Source of the DNA: Symsagittifera roscoffensis
Taxonomy: Eukaryota > Xenacoelomorpha > Acoela > Convolutidae
Assembly: GCF_963678635.1 (NCBI RefSeq)
Contig: NC_087070.1
Location: 13,176,539-13,240,538 of the forward strand
Direction of reading: 5' to 3'
Length of the DNA stretch: 64,000 nt
Both the position numbers and the translations under genes were made by a program. The notes under the pieces were generated by a model. That model saw nothing but the letters and a program-made list of their open reading frames with translations, did no database searches and was not told the DNA's origin. Shown here in pieces: positions 1 to 13,260 of the stretch (positions within the stretch are counted from its first letter, which is position 1; each line of letters opens with the position of its first letter).

Positions 1-1470
1 CTCACAATAAGACGAATGGCGAAATAACAAGGGTTCCTCAATTACTAGCCTCATACCAGAGAGTGACGAAAGAAACAGAAAACTGGGGCAATTAAAAGAG
101 ACTACCAGAGGAAATACCAGAGTTTCCTCTATTACGTGGAATGCTGCTCGGAGCAGACTCCGTAGTATAGACTCCTATGCTGAAAGCATTTTAAACCATC
201 GAAAAAAGAATGGCGGAAATCTCTGAGTCGATGAACTCGAGCTTTGTCAACAGAAAGGATGCAGTGCTGCAGTTTACGCGGTTCGCTTACGTGGATGAGT
301 CGACCAAAAGAAGATTGAGCAGTGCAGCAATTCCCAAACCTGGAAGGTTCAAAGAGAGTGGTTCAAGTTGGAGCTGGTGCCAACCAATATGAGAGGTAAA
401 GCATACTTGCAGGAGGCTGCACTGATAATCCTGAATGTGAGGCCAGATTTGGTAATAACTGGAAGCTACCGAACAGATTTGCTCTAGCACCCTTCGGCTG
501 CTAAGAGGTTTTGATGAGGTACAGGGAATAACAAGACCGGTCAGCAGATGGCCGGTCGTACCGAAACTACCTTTCAGAACCGTGAATAATGATGAAAAAG
601 GGTCTTCAGGATCGGGGTGGAAAAAGAGAATAATAAAAAGACAACGAATAAAAAGACCGCCAGTCAGAAGAGCTAATAGAACAGGATCCTGACCGAGCGG
701 GAATTGATGATGACAAAGCCTCAGTAGGTGGCGCGTCGAGCCTGGACTTCTTCCTTGATGAAGACGAAACGGAGATGGTCACGGGGACGACTGAACCAGC
801 TGGAGATGAAAGTTCCGCATTGGAACAGCCCTCAGCCTTCATGAATACAGCTCGCAACTTGCCAGATAGTAGCTCTGCTAGCAAGAGCGAAACTACTACA
901 GAGAAAGTTTTTTTTTACGGAATCTCCTAGTAAGAAAAAAATAGAAGGCGCGCAGCCAGAGTAAGTTTCCTGGGATCCCTGTCAAAAGAAGAATAAGAAG
1001 TTCACCACCGTGATCATGAGAACAGAACAGGCTGTGTGATGGACAGTTGCTGTTATGGAGGAGTTCTGGACGGTAGTACAGTGCTACGGGACCCATTCCA
1101 TGTTCAAAACAGGTCTCAACAGACCACTGATGCAGTAAATCTTTGACAAAATGGATGAGTTCGAAGGAAAATTGGGCAAAAGTGAGACGACCTCCCCAAT
1201 CAAGATGACGCGTCAAGAAAGCAACGATGAAGTGGTGTAACTGTCCAGAGCGCAGAAAGGGACAATGAGATCAAAGTCGGTGGTTGCAAGGATCAACGAT
1301 ATGAAAATGAGGAGGGGCAGCAAAGTTATGTTTAGAAAAACCGCTAGCAAAGCGCAACAAAAATGATGACAGATGTAGCGATGGTGCCATCAATCATCAT
1401 CGCAGGATTGAGACAAGCCAGCTATAAAACCAAGAGGCTTATGCAACGCTAGCCTCTAAGAAATGCACTG

Positions 1471-1884
1471 GTGAGTTCACCGTGGAGGGCAGTAGAAATA
1501 CGCAATTTTGAACAAGTTTTGAGAACTATTCCGAAAGTACAAGCTTTGAGAGCGATACCGCACGTTAGAACTGAGCTGCAACTCAGACGTGCTTGGTTTA
1601 TGACGCGTCTCACGATGGAAGAGTATGTGTTTGAAGAGATAAAAAGGTCGAAAAAAGAGAAGTTGCTCTTGATGACGCATTTAAGAGACCTGATGATCTG
1701 TGAAGGAGCGGCAGTAGCTTGTGCGAAAAAGAGAGACGCTCTCTGCTTTGTCCCATTTTTTCCTGTGCCAGCGCTAAACACCTGCACGAAAACGCTGGCA
1801 AATGGCAGCGAAAAGCCTATCACTTTTCTCTTACAAGGGCTAATGAATTTTCACCAAATAAAGCTACTGAGGGTCAACAAATAA
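1471..1884 (+). pseudogene. unrecognised 137-codon open run
   Basis: An open run with no close ATG; the frame opens at a GTG. The predicted peptide is basic and leucine/arginine-rich in its first two thirds, with K/E-rich stretches around EEIKRSKKEK, and has no motif I recognise. A second frame (1719-1916) overlaps its end, which suggests a frameshift near 1720-1880. It sits in the decayed block 1-4290. It is probably a relic and could be chance. Confidence 0.25.
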
Positions 1885-2799
1885 CCCGTGGAGCTAGATT
1901 CCTTGAGAAATATTGATGACATCGGAAGACTTTCTAACAAGGAGATTGGGCTCACCAAATAATCAATGAGGACGCTTCTGTCGTCCAGTGAATACTGTGG
2001 ACCAATCAGAAAGAAGTCGTACCACTATGTACCGGGTATTGTTGGTATCGCATACAATCCTTTCATGAATGAATACATATGTGATTGCTACTTCGACTAT
2101 GATTAAGCTGTGTTACTGAAATTTAGGTTGTCGAGAACATGACCGATAAGAAGTAATGTCAATAGGCAAGTCATGCTAGGATATGTATTGGAAGAAAAGG
2201 TGAATGCACCTTTCATACCAAAAACTGACACAAGAGTGGAGTTTGGATTGGTATGAATGATTGAGGACTTGATGGTAGTGTGGGACTTAGTGAAGCCATC
2301 ATGGTGCCTAAGTTCAAATGCCGATTCGATATTCCGAGCGACACAGAGTATAAGGGAGAACTAAATGCAGATTGCAATTTGATCTCAACACCATCTACAG
2401 TTTGATAACCAAAGCCTCCAGGAGAAACCGAGAGAAAATTGTGAAGTTGCCTGGCTGGGAACAGGAAGACTGGGTCCAAACTAGTAGCTGTCTAACGAAA
2501 GCATGTGGACTAGAAGGTCGCATATGTGGAGGTCTTGGCTGCGTAAAAAACTTGCGAGCAACATAAGCAACTAATGACATTGTTTGGAAACGTAGTGATG
2601 AAAACAAGAAGGGAAACGAAGACAAGTATCAGATTGTCATGGAGGAATTTGAAGGAATCTAGCGACTGCATTAGGATTCTACAGCATGATTGATTCTCTA
2701 CAGTCATTAATCAATCTAGAACAGAAGCATGAGATGGTCAAAGACATTAGGGAAAATGTTTTCGGGATTTTCACAGACTGAAAAGAAGCTTATCGGAAA

Positions 2800-3195
2800 G
2801 TGGAGAGAAGCGATAGAAATTGGAGAGGAACAATGGGCAAAGTGAAACATTTCGCAGACCTACCTGGAGCCCCATACGTAGCCGGCTCGCCGATGTCTCC
2901 CATGTGCAAGAGCCGATATCCAGTAAACTTAGTGGCAGTGGACGTAAAAAGTGCATGCACGATAGTGGATCAAGCCTACTCAGTGCCAAAGCGTGTAAGA
3001 CTTGCTGGGATGTCGGCGAAGTCTTATGATTTACTTTGTAAGATGTTTGCCGCAGTTACATATGTAACCAGGGACAAATTAGAACCGAAACATGGATCAG
3101 AACGTTCATGGGATATGCTAGTGGGAACTTTTGAGATTTTGAAAGACAAAAGCAGAAAGATCAACAGCAACGGATTGCAATGCAAAAGACAATAG
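2800..3195 (+). pseudogene. unrecognised 131-codon open run
   Basis: The peptide contains a globular-looking block (DLPGAPYVAGSP, then PVNLVAVDVKS and VTYVTRDKLEP) followed by a charged tail. No signal peptide, membrane segment or metal site is visible. The run is continued in another frame by 3233-3568 (111 codons), so the two may be parts of one broken gene. I do not recognise the family. The DLPGAPY context could be read as a protease-like or capsid-like fold, but nothing supports that strongly. Confidence 0.3.
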
Positions 3196-3484
3196 TGACG
3201 ACATCCACCAGGTCCTGATGGAAGTGTAACCATTGCTGGAATTGTCAGGTAAACGAAATTGGAGAGAAATTGTTTTGACACATGATGAGTTCCCATGCCC
3301 TTGTTATCTACAAGCATGGTGGTTTCCTGGGCGAAGTAATCTGGTGCTGATCTGGGACTCTAGAGACCTGCTCTGTATGTGTTTACCAGGCTCATCACAT
3401 CCCATAATTTGGGTGATAGTTAGAGCTATAATGGCGATTAGAAGGCTGGAAACTCAACTTAGAGCGAACAATCTGGAAGAATTT

Positions 3485-4103
3485 GAACGTCTAAAAGATT
3501 CAGATCTTTTTAAGACGATGTGCAAAATTTTGATTAATCCGACAAAAGTAAGAAAAATAGGGGACTGAAGACAACTGATGCCATGGTTCAGAGCCCACAT
3601 GACTGTCTGGTTCTACGAGTATGTCACAAAACATGGGTGGAAGCACAGCATACTGTACAGTTCGTAGCAAATAGACTTGGATCATAAGTTTTCAAGCGAG
3701 TTTCTGTGACGCATCGGAATGCGGTAATTGCCGCAGTTAAAAGAACGTTGAAGCCAATTAATTGTGACGGAGGAGAAAGAGAAAAAGTGTTGGAGAAATT
3801 GAACGTCTAAAAGATTTAGATCTTTTTAACACGATGAGCAAAATTTTGATTAATCCGACAAAAGTAAAAAAAAAATTGGGGACTGAAGACGACTGATGCC
3901 ATGGTTCACAGCCAACATGACTGTCTGGTTCTACGGGTATGTCAAAAAACATGGGTCGAAGCATAGCATAGTGTACAGTTCGTAGCAAATAGACTTGGAT
4001 CAGAAGGTTTCAAGCGAGTTTTTGTGACGCATCGGAATGCGGTAATTGCCACAGTTAAAAGAACGTTGAAGCCAATCAATTGTGACGGAGGAGAAGAGAA
4101 GAA
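3485..4103 (+). repeat. 316-bp tandem direct duplication
   Basis: The segment starting GAACGTCTAAAAG at 3485 recurs at 3801, and the matching end GACGGAGGAG is at 3766 and 4083. The two copies, about 85-90% alike by eye, lie head to tail. The duplication falls inside the decayed coding block and repeats the end of the 3233-3568 open run. Confidence 0.85.
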
Positions 4104-4499
4104 ATTTTGGAGGAAGATCTGGAGATAAATGTGACGCTGTGCCTCCCAAAAATAAGGAAATTACTGTATTACCTCTACCATGTTGCCAACAAAGGGTCGA
4201 AGAGCAGAGGTGTTGGAGGACTGACTCCACTGATCGTTGCCGCAGGAGGAGGGTTTGAAGTTTGAGGGGCTGCAATATTGTTTTCAATCAACTAAAAGGA
4301 CTATTCACTTTGTGGTGACAAAAGACACTTGGATAATCTCTTGAAGATGGAGGTTTTTTCACTGTTCCTTCTAACTAACGAGTTTTTAATTTTGATACTC
4401 AGGACCAATAGAAACTAGTTTTCCGAAGGTAAGAAGCAAAGTATGAAAACTTTAGTTTGTTTTTTGGCACAACAGTCCTTCTTTCCAAGGTTTTTCACC

Positions 4500-5645
4500 C
4501 TAGGAGTGTAATAATTTGACACGTTCACAGTGACACTGCGTAGAAAAAGTCCCTATCGAATGATGACTGACGTCACTTACCTTAATCTTACTAGTTTTTC
4601 ACCATCTTGACCTAGCCAGTTGTTTTTCTGGTCTGTTATGGGCTACGTTCTATGCTACCACTATGAAGCTTTGAACTTTTTATACATCATTTGGTTCTAG
4701 TTTGAGAATCATCTTCAAAATCTTCCTGGTTCTAGTTTGAAAAGTAGCACCGTTCATTTTTTTCAAAGCTACTTTAAAATTTTTTGAAGTGAACATAAGT
4801 TTTAATGCATCTTTGTACGTTCCATCCTCATAGTTCAAATCAAGTAACATTCGCCCAGGCATTACACAGTGACGGAGCGTAGAAAAAGTACCTTTCAACG
4901 ACTGTCACGCGTCAGTTATTTTAATTCTACTCTTTTTTAACCGTCTAGACCTAGCCAGATAGTTTTCTGGTCTGTTTAAGGCTATGCAAAAAGTTACCAA
5001 TTTTATCCATCAGTCAAAAGATTTTCGATCAGCTTTCGTTTACAACGTGAATACCATTAAAAATGCAACACAAAAAAAAATTGAATATGTTTTTAGTATC
5101 ATTTTTATACGGAATCCATTAGAGATGGATTCACTCTTTTCTCTACCCTGACTGCTCATGCTCTGAAAAACTAAATTAATTTTGATTTAAATTAAAAACA
5201 TTCAGGGCATTGCAGCAATATAAAATATGTAGTGAATGTTTTTAAACAGTCTTTGATCACCAAGCCTCTAATTCCGACCTTTCTCATTATCTTCCAGTTT
5301 GCTTTGCACTGGAGGATTTGGTGCAATCTCGAATGTCCTACTGGACCTTCCTTTTCCACTATCTCTGCCGGTGACCACCTTGTCGTACATTGGTCTTACA
5401 TCGAGGGCTTCATTTATCTTCTCTTTTTCTCTTTCTTCAGTCGACTACTTTCCATCTCGCAATCAATTGTTCTGTTTTTTGGTTTGTTTCTGGCCAAAAT
5501 GTCCTTTTTGTATTTCTCGAAATGTTCCTCTCCAAATTGAAACTTTGAAAAATTTAAATTTTAGAACATCATGAGCCTCTTTTTCACTGCAACTGCAATA
5601 ACAACGACTTTTATGTCGTTCTCTGCGTGTGTCGGAATGTTTGAC
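4500..5645 (-). repeat. LTR fragment related to the 55-62 kb LTR elements
   Basis: A core around 4860-5050 (GTGACGGAGCGTA, ACCTAGCCAG, CATCAGTCAAA, GATCAGCTTTCGT) matches 57420-57600 and, inverted, 59440-59660. Its first part occurs twice here (about 4520-4690 and 4858-5050), so the fragment has an internal duplication. The part at 5270-5590 matches 57850-58190. It corresponds to the 5' third of the long LTR in minus orientation. No gag follows it, so this is a truncated or solo piece. Confidence 0.7.
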
Positions 5646-6690
5646 TGTTCCAACCGGGTGATTGGCACAGAGAAAAGTTTTTAACTGGAAACCATGACTT
5701 TAAAAGTCAGAATAGATATTTTATCTTGAGTCATATCCTCAGAGTGCAGATTTGTGAAAATGTTGAAAGGCTATATCGATGTAGAACTTTGCCATTTGTA
5801 GCTTATAGTGAGTCTGTTTGATGTGGATAAAAACTCTTTTGATGCTTTTTTAAATCTGGTGGATATCACTGTAATATTCTGATGATTTAAACAAATTTCA
5901 ACGACGACATTGACTGGGCTGTCCGGCGAGTATGTGACTTTCGAGCAGAATTACCTGAAATGCATGTCATCAACAAAACTTAATTGGAAGAATTCAATTG
6001 AAAGGATTTCAGTTTGGGACGATTAACAGTGTTAATAGTTCTATTGAACTCATTCGAAGTGGTCAATTTGGGTTGACGAAATAATTTTTCAGTTTACGAA
6101 TTAACCGTGCAGGACACGTAACAATTTTTTTGCGACAATTGAAAAGCGAACACCAGACAGACGATTTTCTATTTTTAACAACAGACATAGAGCGATGAAT
6201 AAGAAGGTCGAAGTTACAATCGACAATTTTTACATCTAAATTTTTTTAAGATTGCGTTAACACTCTAACTTCACACAAACATTTTCGCACTTTTTTGAGC
6301 AGTTTTGTGAATTTACAACATTTTCGCACAACTATGTGAACTTACAATTTTAACGCATACTCAAATTAATTAGATGTGAAAGTTTAAAACCCTAGCACGT
6401 TGTGACCCGTCTCAAAACAGTTTTTCCTACAAAGAGAAGTGTTTTGTTTTTTTTTTCTCTTTCCTTTACTGGAAAAATCTCACAATTTTATGATATTTTT
6501 TTATTTTACCATGTTAGAAAAAAAATGGTCTACATTGTATTGGCTAGCTCCCTCTGTCACAGTCTGAATTAACACGGCAAACCGGAAAAAGAACATTTTC
6601 TGCCCAAAACATCGGCTATTCCGTGACTTTCCTTAAACCCGAACACAACGTACCCACAGAAAAACATCGCAAGCCTATTCTGCCAGGCAC
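5646..6690. other. AT-rich intergenic stretch, no gene seen
   Basis: There is no convincing open frame. Short imperfect repeats of TTTTCGCAC and GTGAACTTACAA occur around 6280-6350. I found no RNA gene or transposon end. Confidence 0.5.
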
Positions 6691-7172
6691 CCTTAGTAGA
6701 AATACGTCGAATGGTGTTGTGTCACGACATCATCAGTAATTCTACTAACAGACACCGCACAAACAGCTACAGAGCTTGCACTGCAAATGACTTGGCGGAA
6801 TTCGTGAAGACACTGACAGTTAGCAGCGCAATTGTATGCTGTCAGAGAGAGGGTACACCAGATATCAGGCAAAGGCTGATCAGCTCGGGTATTCTTGTCA
6901 TTCATATTACGTGGTGTCTCATTTCAAAGAGGAAGAGATAAATGGAGCTGGCGAACGAATAGCAGGCACTGCACCAGGACGACGGGCTGGAGCTAAAGTC
7001 TTTGCGGATTGGGTTTGAACACCAAATCATACATCCAGCTGCTTTGTCGAAGCTTCGTTCAAACACGAAGCTTCGTTCAAACACGAAAAAGAAATCGGAA
7101 TTAAGAAGGAGGTCGGATGAAAGAAGACTGGTGGACAGAGGCGAAGGATCTGTTGGGCCGACTGACGATGAG
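6690..7172 (+). other. unassigned leader before the Penelope array
   Basis: Two overlapping open runs (6711-6941 and 6836-7018) lie in different frames on the plus strand just upstream of the first Penelope unit. At 7047-7086 the 16-bp segment CGAAGCTTCGTTCAAA is repeated in tandem. This block is not present at the other unit boundaries, so it is probably the flank of the array rather than part of the element. No domain was recognised. Confidence 0.3.
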
Positions 7173-10100
7173 GCTTCAACGGAGTGGGTAAGTTACGGTT
7201 GTATTATTTGTGTTGCTTTGTTTCACGTGAGGTTCGTTCCTCGTGGCCTGCAAAACAATGAGCACAGTTTTTTCCCACCTCACATCCAATCTTGATTTGG
7301 ACTGTAAAAACGAAACTCATTTGGAACTTAATCCGTGATTATGCGTCCAGGTTTTTTAGGTTTATCAATTAGAACCAACGTGTTGAATTTCTGAGAGTTT
7401 GCATAGAAAAAGACATTATACGGGATTTTCGAGGCTCAGGGTACCGGAAAATGGGAGAATTTTGCACTAAGCGATACACAGTTTTCAGAAAAAAACTTAT
7501 ACGAACGGAGATGAACAAGGCAAGGATAGATGAGCAAAACGTCGAGAAAAAACTAGAGAGGGCCAGAGGAGCAGTGCACAGGGGTTAAGATGAAAAAATT
7601 TGAACTTCGGTAATGAAATACTTAAGTCTCAGGGGACAAAACCAAACAACAACAGTTAAAAAGACCCATCAAAAGAAATCAATGATACTATCAGAAAAGC
7701 AAGATCAACCTCTAGGGAAGCAAGGTGAGGGCCCATTAAAAGCTCTTGATTATGTTGAACTACCAGATTGGGTACAAAAAGTGTTGGCATTAGGGCCAAA
7801 ACATTCGGTCAGTGATAATGTTATTGAGACACACTTTCTCGTCGATATTGATCATCTTTCTTTCGGATATAGAAAGCGTAAAATCCCTGGAGAGGCCCTT
7901 TGTGAGATCGAAGTAGTGGCAAAAGCCTATGCTAAAAGGGTAAAACGAACACCATCTGACTAAGGGAATAATTGCGGTACTGTATGACAGAGCGTTTATT
8001 TTTGTGTAATGAGGAAGGATACCTACGAGAACAAGTTAGCTGGTTTATTAGATTAGAATCAATTCAGCGAATGCAAAAGGAACAAGTGATGTGATTGTTA
8101 CGAAGATAGAAATAGATATCAAAAAGGAACTGTTGGCTATGAGCAAAGAAGACGAAAAAAAAGAGAATTTCTACATGAGGACGAGGTCTACTGGGGTGCA
8201 TCCCATCAGGCTTTATGGGTTGTCGAATGTGCATATCAAGAATTGCACAATGAGACCGGTCCTCTCATTGCCTGGTAGCTCCTATTGTAACCTGCCTGAA
8301 AAGGTTCTTGCAAACGTTTTTGAGAAAACTGAGGGGCGCAAACATCGGCACCAACTCACTAGAAGCGAGAGAAAACTTAAAGAGCATTAGTCTTGAAATC
8401 AACTAAAATGTGATATCTCTAGATGTGAAGAATTTGTAGGCAAATGTTCCACTCAAAGAAGCAAAAGACCTAGCTCTGAAAAAGCTGCATGAATAAGATG
8501 AACCACCATCATTTGCTGGGAAACACATGAAGAGGCTGTTGAACATGGCAGTTAATCAACTCATTTTCAAGTGGAATGAAATGTGGTCTGAAAAAGATCT
8601 TAATAGAATATGTCCCCAGTGCAATAGGAACTTTCAATTAGTGTCACTTAAATTGCGCTGATATATAAGATAATGAGTATCGAAAAATAACTGAAACCGT
8701 CTGGTACTGTAGAAAGTCCATCGCGATAAGCGAGAAAAAAAGTCAGTGCAGCAAGCTAGGTTTTTTCTCCGTTACGTTGATAAAATAGTGAGAACAGTGA
8801 AGGGTGATCCCGAACAAATGCTACGGGCAGCAAGCCTACAACAAATAATTTTACAGTTCACAATAAAGACACCAAATACATTTAGTAAAATAGGATTTTC
8901 GGATTTAAAAATTAGTATTGACAAAAAACTACCTTTGGATGGTATCAGAAACCAACAGATACAGGCACCATACTAAGATTTAGAAATCCCCCCTTCAGTA
9001 CAAGCGAAGTATGATTGACGAACTGTTCATCGGTTCTTTCCGCACTATGTCCGCATGGGAAAATTATGATAGAGCGATGGAAGTCAAACGTAAGCAATGG
9101 TTGAATAACCAAAATCCCGAAAGGTGGTCGTCGCGGGTTGCATCGCAAGCCCTTGAAAAAGATTCTTGAATCATGAAAAAAAAGATGGCTGAGAAAAGGA
9201 AGCCCGCGAAGATAGCAGCAAATCACCACTCATCGTTATGTTTCAAAATCGGGGAAATCACAGTCACACATTGGCAAAAAAAAGTGTGCGACATCATCAT
9301 TGCGCAGATATTTATGGCGACGAGGAAAATGAAAACTTGAATGCCCTCTTTAAAATCCTCCTTATCCAGTGAAGTGAAATCAAAAGTGGTGTACAGACTT
9401 GAATGTTCTGGATGCAAATCTATTTATGTTGACCAGACGGTCCGACATCTCACCACAGTGATTGAGCAACACCGAAAAGAGGATACACCAGTTGATTAGC
9501 ATTTAAGGCAGTGTGGTAGTGTAGTGGTAATTCGGAGTTTAATTCGAAGATAATCGATCAGGCCTCTATCAGCTTTAAGTTGCTTACAAGAGGTGTTGCA
9601 TATTAGGAAAGAGAGACCGGCAATTAACACGCGCAACGAGTTTAGAAGTAGGGAGCTGACACTGAGGATTTAGTCCCAGAATTGGAAAGTTTTCGCAAAA
9701 AAAAAATAAAATATTTTACTTGTTAGCATAAATTTTGCGACAAAACAAAGTTTTAATAACAAAAAGCTTGAAAAATTTCAGAAGTTTGAGACTAATTGGA
9801 TGTAATTGTATATAATAATTGAGACATAATTTTAAAAATAAATGTGAAAAGTCAGAAACAATCGTTTGCTGCTGACAAACAGAACCTTTTTTGCCCACTC
9901 TTTTCAAACTGTTGCACGCTTTCGCGGTTACTTTAATCAAAATCAAAGTTTGCATCAAATTTTGCTTGATTTCACTGAGACTTAGTGTCAAGTTCAAGCA
10001 ATGCAACCTTGTTTTTTTTCAATGCAAACTCCGTACACAATTGAAATCACCGGTGCAATGTACGAGAAAGTGCACCCTTCGGAGCCTGTGAACAAAGGGT

Positions 10101-10186
10101 ACCCCATCAATCCCTTCCTGTTGCCTAAAAACTTTATGTACAACGGAAAACTAAAAAAGACAGCTGGAAGTGGAAGCAGCCTAGAA
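7173..10186 (+). pseudogene. Penelope-like unit 1, near full length
   Basis: In order: a leader to about 7380; N-terminal region about 7390-7590 (FLRVCIEKDIIRDF); an open run 7613-7963 with LPDWVQKVLALGPKHS, the start of the Penelope RT domain; RT blocks near 8200-8290 (LYGLSNVHIKN, MRPVLSLPGSSY) and 8440-8580; a PHD-like zinc finger about 8590-8730; the palm motif at 8773-8784 reading YVDK instead of YVDD; and a GIY-YIG region at 9370-9660. In the last, IYVDQT stands where the family has Y-I/V-GQT, and the active-site Arg position is Val (9458-9460). Frameshifts and stops separate the blocks. The 3' tail runs to 10186. The element once copied RNA to DNA and cut targets; this copy cannot. Confidence 0.85.
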
Positions 10187-12017
10187 GCTTCAACGGAGTG
10201 GGTGAGTTACGGTTGTATTATTTGGGTTGCTTTGTGTCACGTGAGGTTGTGAATTTGTAGGCAATTGTTCCACTCAAAGAAGCAAAAGACCTAGCTCTGA
10301 AAAATTTGTATGAGCGAGATGAACCACCATCATTTGCTGGGAAACCCATGAAGAGGCTGTTGAACATGGCAGTTAATCAACTCATTTTCAAGTGGAATGA
10401 AATGTGGTCTGAAAAAGATCTTAATAGAATATGTCCCTAGTGCAATAGGAACTTTCAATTGGTGTCACTTAAATTGCGGTGATACATAAGATAATAAGTA
10501 TCGAAAAATAACTGAAACCGTCTGGTACTGTAGAAAGTCCATCGCGATAAGGGAGGAAGAAAGTCAGTGCAGCAAGCTAAGTTTTTTCTCCGTTACGTTG
10601 ATTAAATAGTGAGAACAGCGAAGGGTGATCCTGAAGAAATACGACGGGCAGCAAGCCTACAGCAACTAAATTTACAGTTCACAATAAAGACACCAAATAC
10701 ATTTAGGAAGTTAGCATTTTCGGATTTAAAAATTAGTATTGACAAAAACTACCTTTGGATGGTATCAGAAACCAACAGATACAGGCACCATACTAAGATT
10801 TAGAAATTCCCCCTTCAGTACAAGCGACGTGTGATTGACGAACTGTTCACCGGTTTTTTCCGCATTATGTCCGCATGGGAAAATTATGATAAAGCGATGA
10901 AAGTCAAACGTAAGCAATGGTTGAATAACCAAAATCCGGAAAGTTGGACGTCGCGGGTTGCATCGCAAGCCCTTGAAAAAGATCCTTGAATCATAAAAAA
11001 AAGATGGCTGAGAAAAGGAAGCCCGCGAGGATAGCAGCAATTCACCACATATCGTTATGTTTCAAAATCGGGGGAATCACAGTCACACATTGGCAAAAAA
11101 AAAGTGTGCGACATCATCATTGCGCAAATATTTATGACGACGAGGAAAATGAAAACTTGAATGCCCTCTTTAAAATCCTCCTTCTCCAGTGAAGTGAAAT
11201 CAAAAGTGGCGTACAGACTTGAATGTTGTGGATGCAAATCTACTTATGTTGACCAGACGGTCCGACATCTCACCACAGTGATTGAGCAACACCGAAAAGA
11301 GGATACACCAGTTGATTAGTATATAAGGCAGTGTGGTAGTGATAGTGGTAATTCGGAGTTTAATTTGAAGATAATCGACTAGGCCTCTATCAGCTTTAAG
11401 TTGCTTACAAGAGGTGTTGTATATTAGGAAAGAAAGACCGGCAATTAACACGCGCAACGAGTTTAGAATTAGGGAGCTGACACTGAGGCTTAAGTTCCAG
11501 AATTTGAAAGTTTTCGCAAAAAAAAATTAAAATATTTTACTGGTTAGCATAAAATTAGCGACAAAACAAAGTTTTAAAAACAAAAAGGTTGAAAACTTTC
11601 AGAAGTTTCGGACTAATTGGATGTAATTGTATATAATAATTAAGACAAAAATTTAAAAATAATTGTGAAAAGTCAGAAACAATTGTTTGCTGCTGACAAA
11701 CAGAGCCTTTTTTGCCCACTCTTTTCAAGCTTTTGCACGCTTTCGGGGTTACACTAATCAAAATCAAACTTAGCATCAAATTTTGCTTGATGACACTGAG
11801 ATTTAGTGTCAAGTTCAAGCACTGCAACCTTGTTTTTTTCAATGAAATTGTATGTGTAGCCTCCGTACACAACTGAACTCAGGGGTGGAATGTAAAAGAT
11901 AGTGCACCCTTTGGAGCCTGTGAACAAAGGGTACCCCATCAACCCCTTCCCATTGCCTTAAAGCTTTATGTACAACGTAAACTGAAAAAGACAGCTGGAA
12001 GTGGAAGCAGCCTAGAA
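10187..12017 (+). pseudogene. Penelope-like unit 2, 5' deleted
   Basis: After about 60 bp of leader the sequence jumps at about 10248 from GTCACGTGAGG straight into the middle of the RT (GCAATTGTTCCACTC), so the N-terminal half is missing. The remaining RT has the PHD-like insert and a palm motif ending in a stop (TAC GTT GAT TAA, 10593-10604). The post-RT region and the GIY-YIG part (11190-11480) follow, with the Arg-to-Val change. The RT to 3'-tail segment is nearly identical to unit 5 (17000-17640), including the shared ATAATAAGTATCG variant, so the two share a recent common template. Confidence 0.8.
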
Positions 12018-13260
12018 GCTTCAACGGAGTGGGTGAGTTACGCTTGTATTATTTTTGTTGCTTTGTGTCACGTGAGGTTCGTTCCTCATGGCCTGCAAAA
12101 CAATCAGCACAGTTTCTTTCCACCTCACATCCAATCTTGATTTGGACTGTAAAAACGAAACTCATTTGAAACTTAATACGTGATTATGCGTCCAGGTTTT
12201 TTAGGTTTATAATTTAGCACCAACGTATTGAATTTCTGAGAGTTTGCATAGAAAAAGACATTATACGGGATTTTCGAGGCTCGGGGTAACGGAAAATGGG
12301 GAGTTTTGCACTAAGCGATACAGTTTCAGAAAAAAACTTATACGCACGGAGATAAACAGGGCCCGGATAGATGAGCAAAAAGTCGAGGAAAAACTAGAAA
12401 GGGCCAGAGGAGCAGTGCACAGGGGTTAAGATGAAAAATTTTGAACTTCGGTAATGAAATACTTAAGTCTCGACATCAAAAAGTGTGCGAAATCATCATT
12501 GCGCAGATATTTATGACGACGAGGAAAATGAAAACTTGAATGCTCTCTTTAAAATCCTCCTTCTCCAGTGAAGTGAAATCAAAAGTGGTGTACAGACTTG
12601 AATGTTGTGGATGCAAATCTACTTATGTTGACCAGACGGTCCGACATCTCACCACAGTGATTGAGCAACACCGAAAAGAGGATACACCAGTTGATTAGTA
12701 TATAAGGCAGTGTGGTAGTGATAGTGGTAATTCGGAGTTACAGAATTGGAAAGTTTACGCAAAAAAAAATTAAAATATTTTACTTGTTAGCATAAAATTA
12801 GCGACAAAACAAAGTTTTAAAAACAAAAAGGTTGAAAACTTTCAGAAGTTTCGGACTAATTGGATGTAATTGTATATAATAATTAAGACAAAAATTAAAA
12901 AATAATTGTGAAAAGTCAGAAACAATTGTTTGCTGCTGACAAACAGAGCCTTTTTTGCCCACTCTTTTCAAGTTTTTGCACGCTTTCGGGGTTACACTAA
13001 TCAAAATCAAACTTAGCATCAAATTTTGCTTGATGACACTGAGATTTAGTGTCAAGTTCAAGCACTGCAACCTTGTTTTTTTCAATGAGTTTGCATGTGT
13101 AGCCTCCGTACACAACTGAAATCAGGGGTGGAATATACAAGATAGTGCACCCTTTGGAGCCTGTGAACAAAGGCTACCCCATCAATCCCTTCCCATTGCC
13201 TAAAAGCTTTATGTACAACGTCAACTGAAAAAGACAGCTGTAAGTGGAAGCAGCCTAGAA
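12018..13260 (+). pseudogene. Penelope-like unit 3, internally deleted
   Basis: The leader and N-terminal part (12244-12429 open run, ending GAVHRG) are joined at about 12476 (CTTAAGTCTCGACATC) directly to DNA that in full units lies after the RT (TGTGCGAAATCATCATTGCG). The whole RT is absent. A second deletion at about 12740 removes the end of the GIY-YIG region. The 3' tail (12750-13260) is intact. The first deletion joint is shared base for base with unit 5, so it arose once and was then copied. Confidence 0.8.

Larger units (their letters stand above)
1..4290 (+). other. decayed coding-looking DNA, origin not recognised
   Basis: This stretch is richer in G+C than the DNA after it and gives several short open runs, mostly on the plus strand, separated by stops and frameshifts. 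One run, about 652-930, is acidic and serine-rich (many D, E, S, T). Longer runs at 1471-1884, 2800-3195 and 3233-3568 are listed separately. I could not match any of them to a domain. The pattern suits an old, mutated retroelement or gene relic. The LTR-related fragment at 4500-5645 lies next to it but in minus orientation, so the two need not belong together. Shadow open frames on the minus strand are equally long in places, so even the coding strand is uncertain. Confidence 0.4.

Noticed and set aside
9716-10006. Open runs on the minus strand of the Penelope 3' tails (about 105 codons, repeated in each unit)
   Set aside because: They recur only because the tail is repeated; they run against the element and have low-complexity content.
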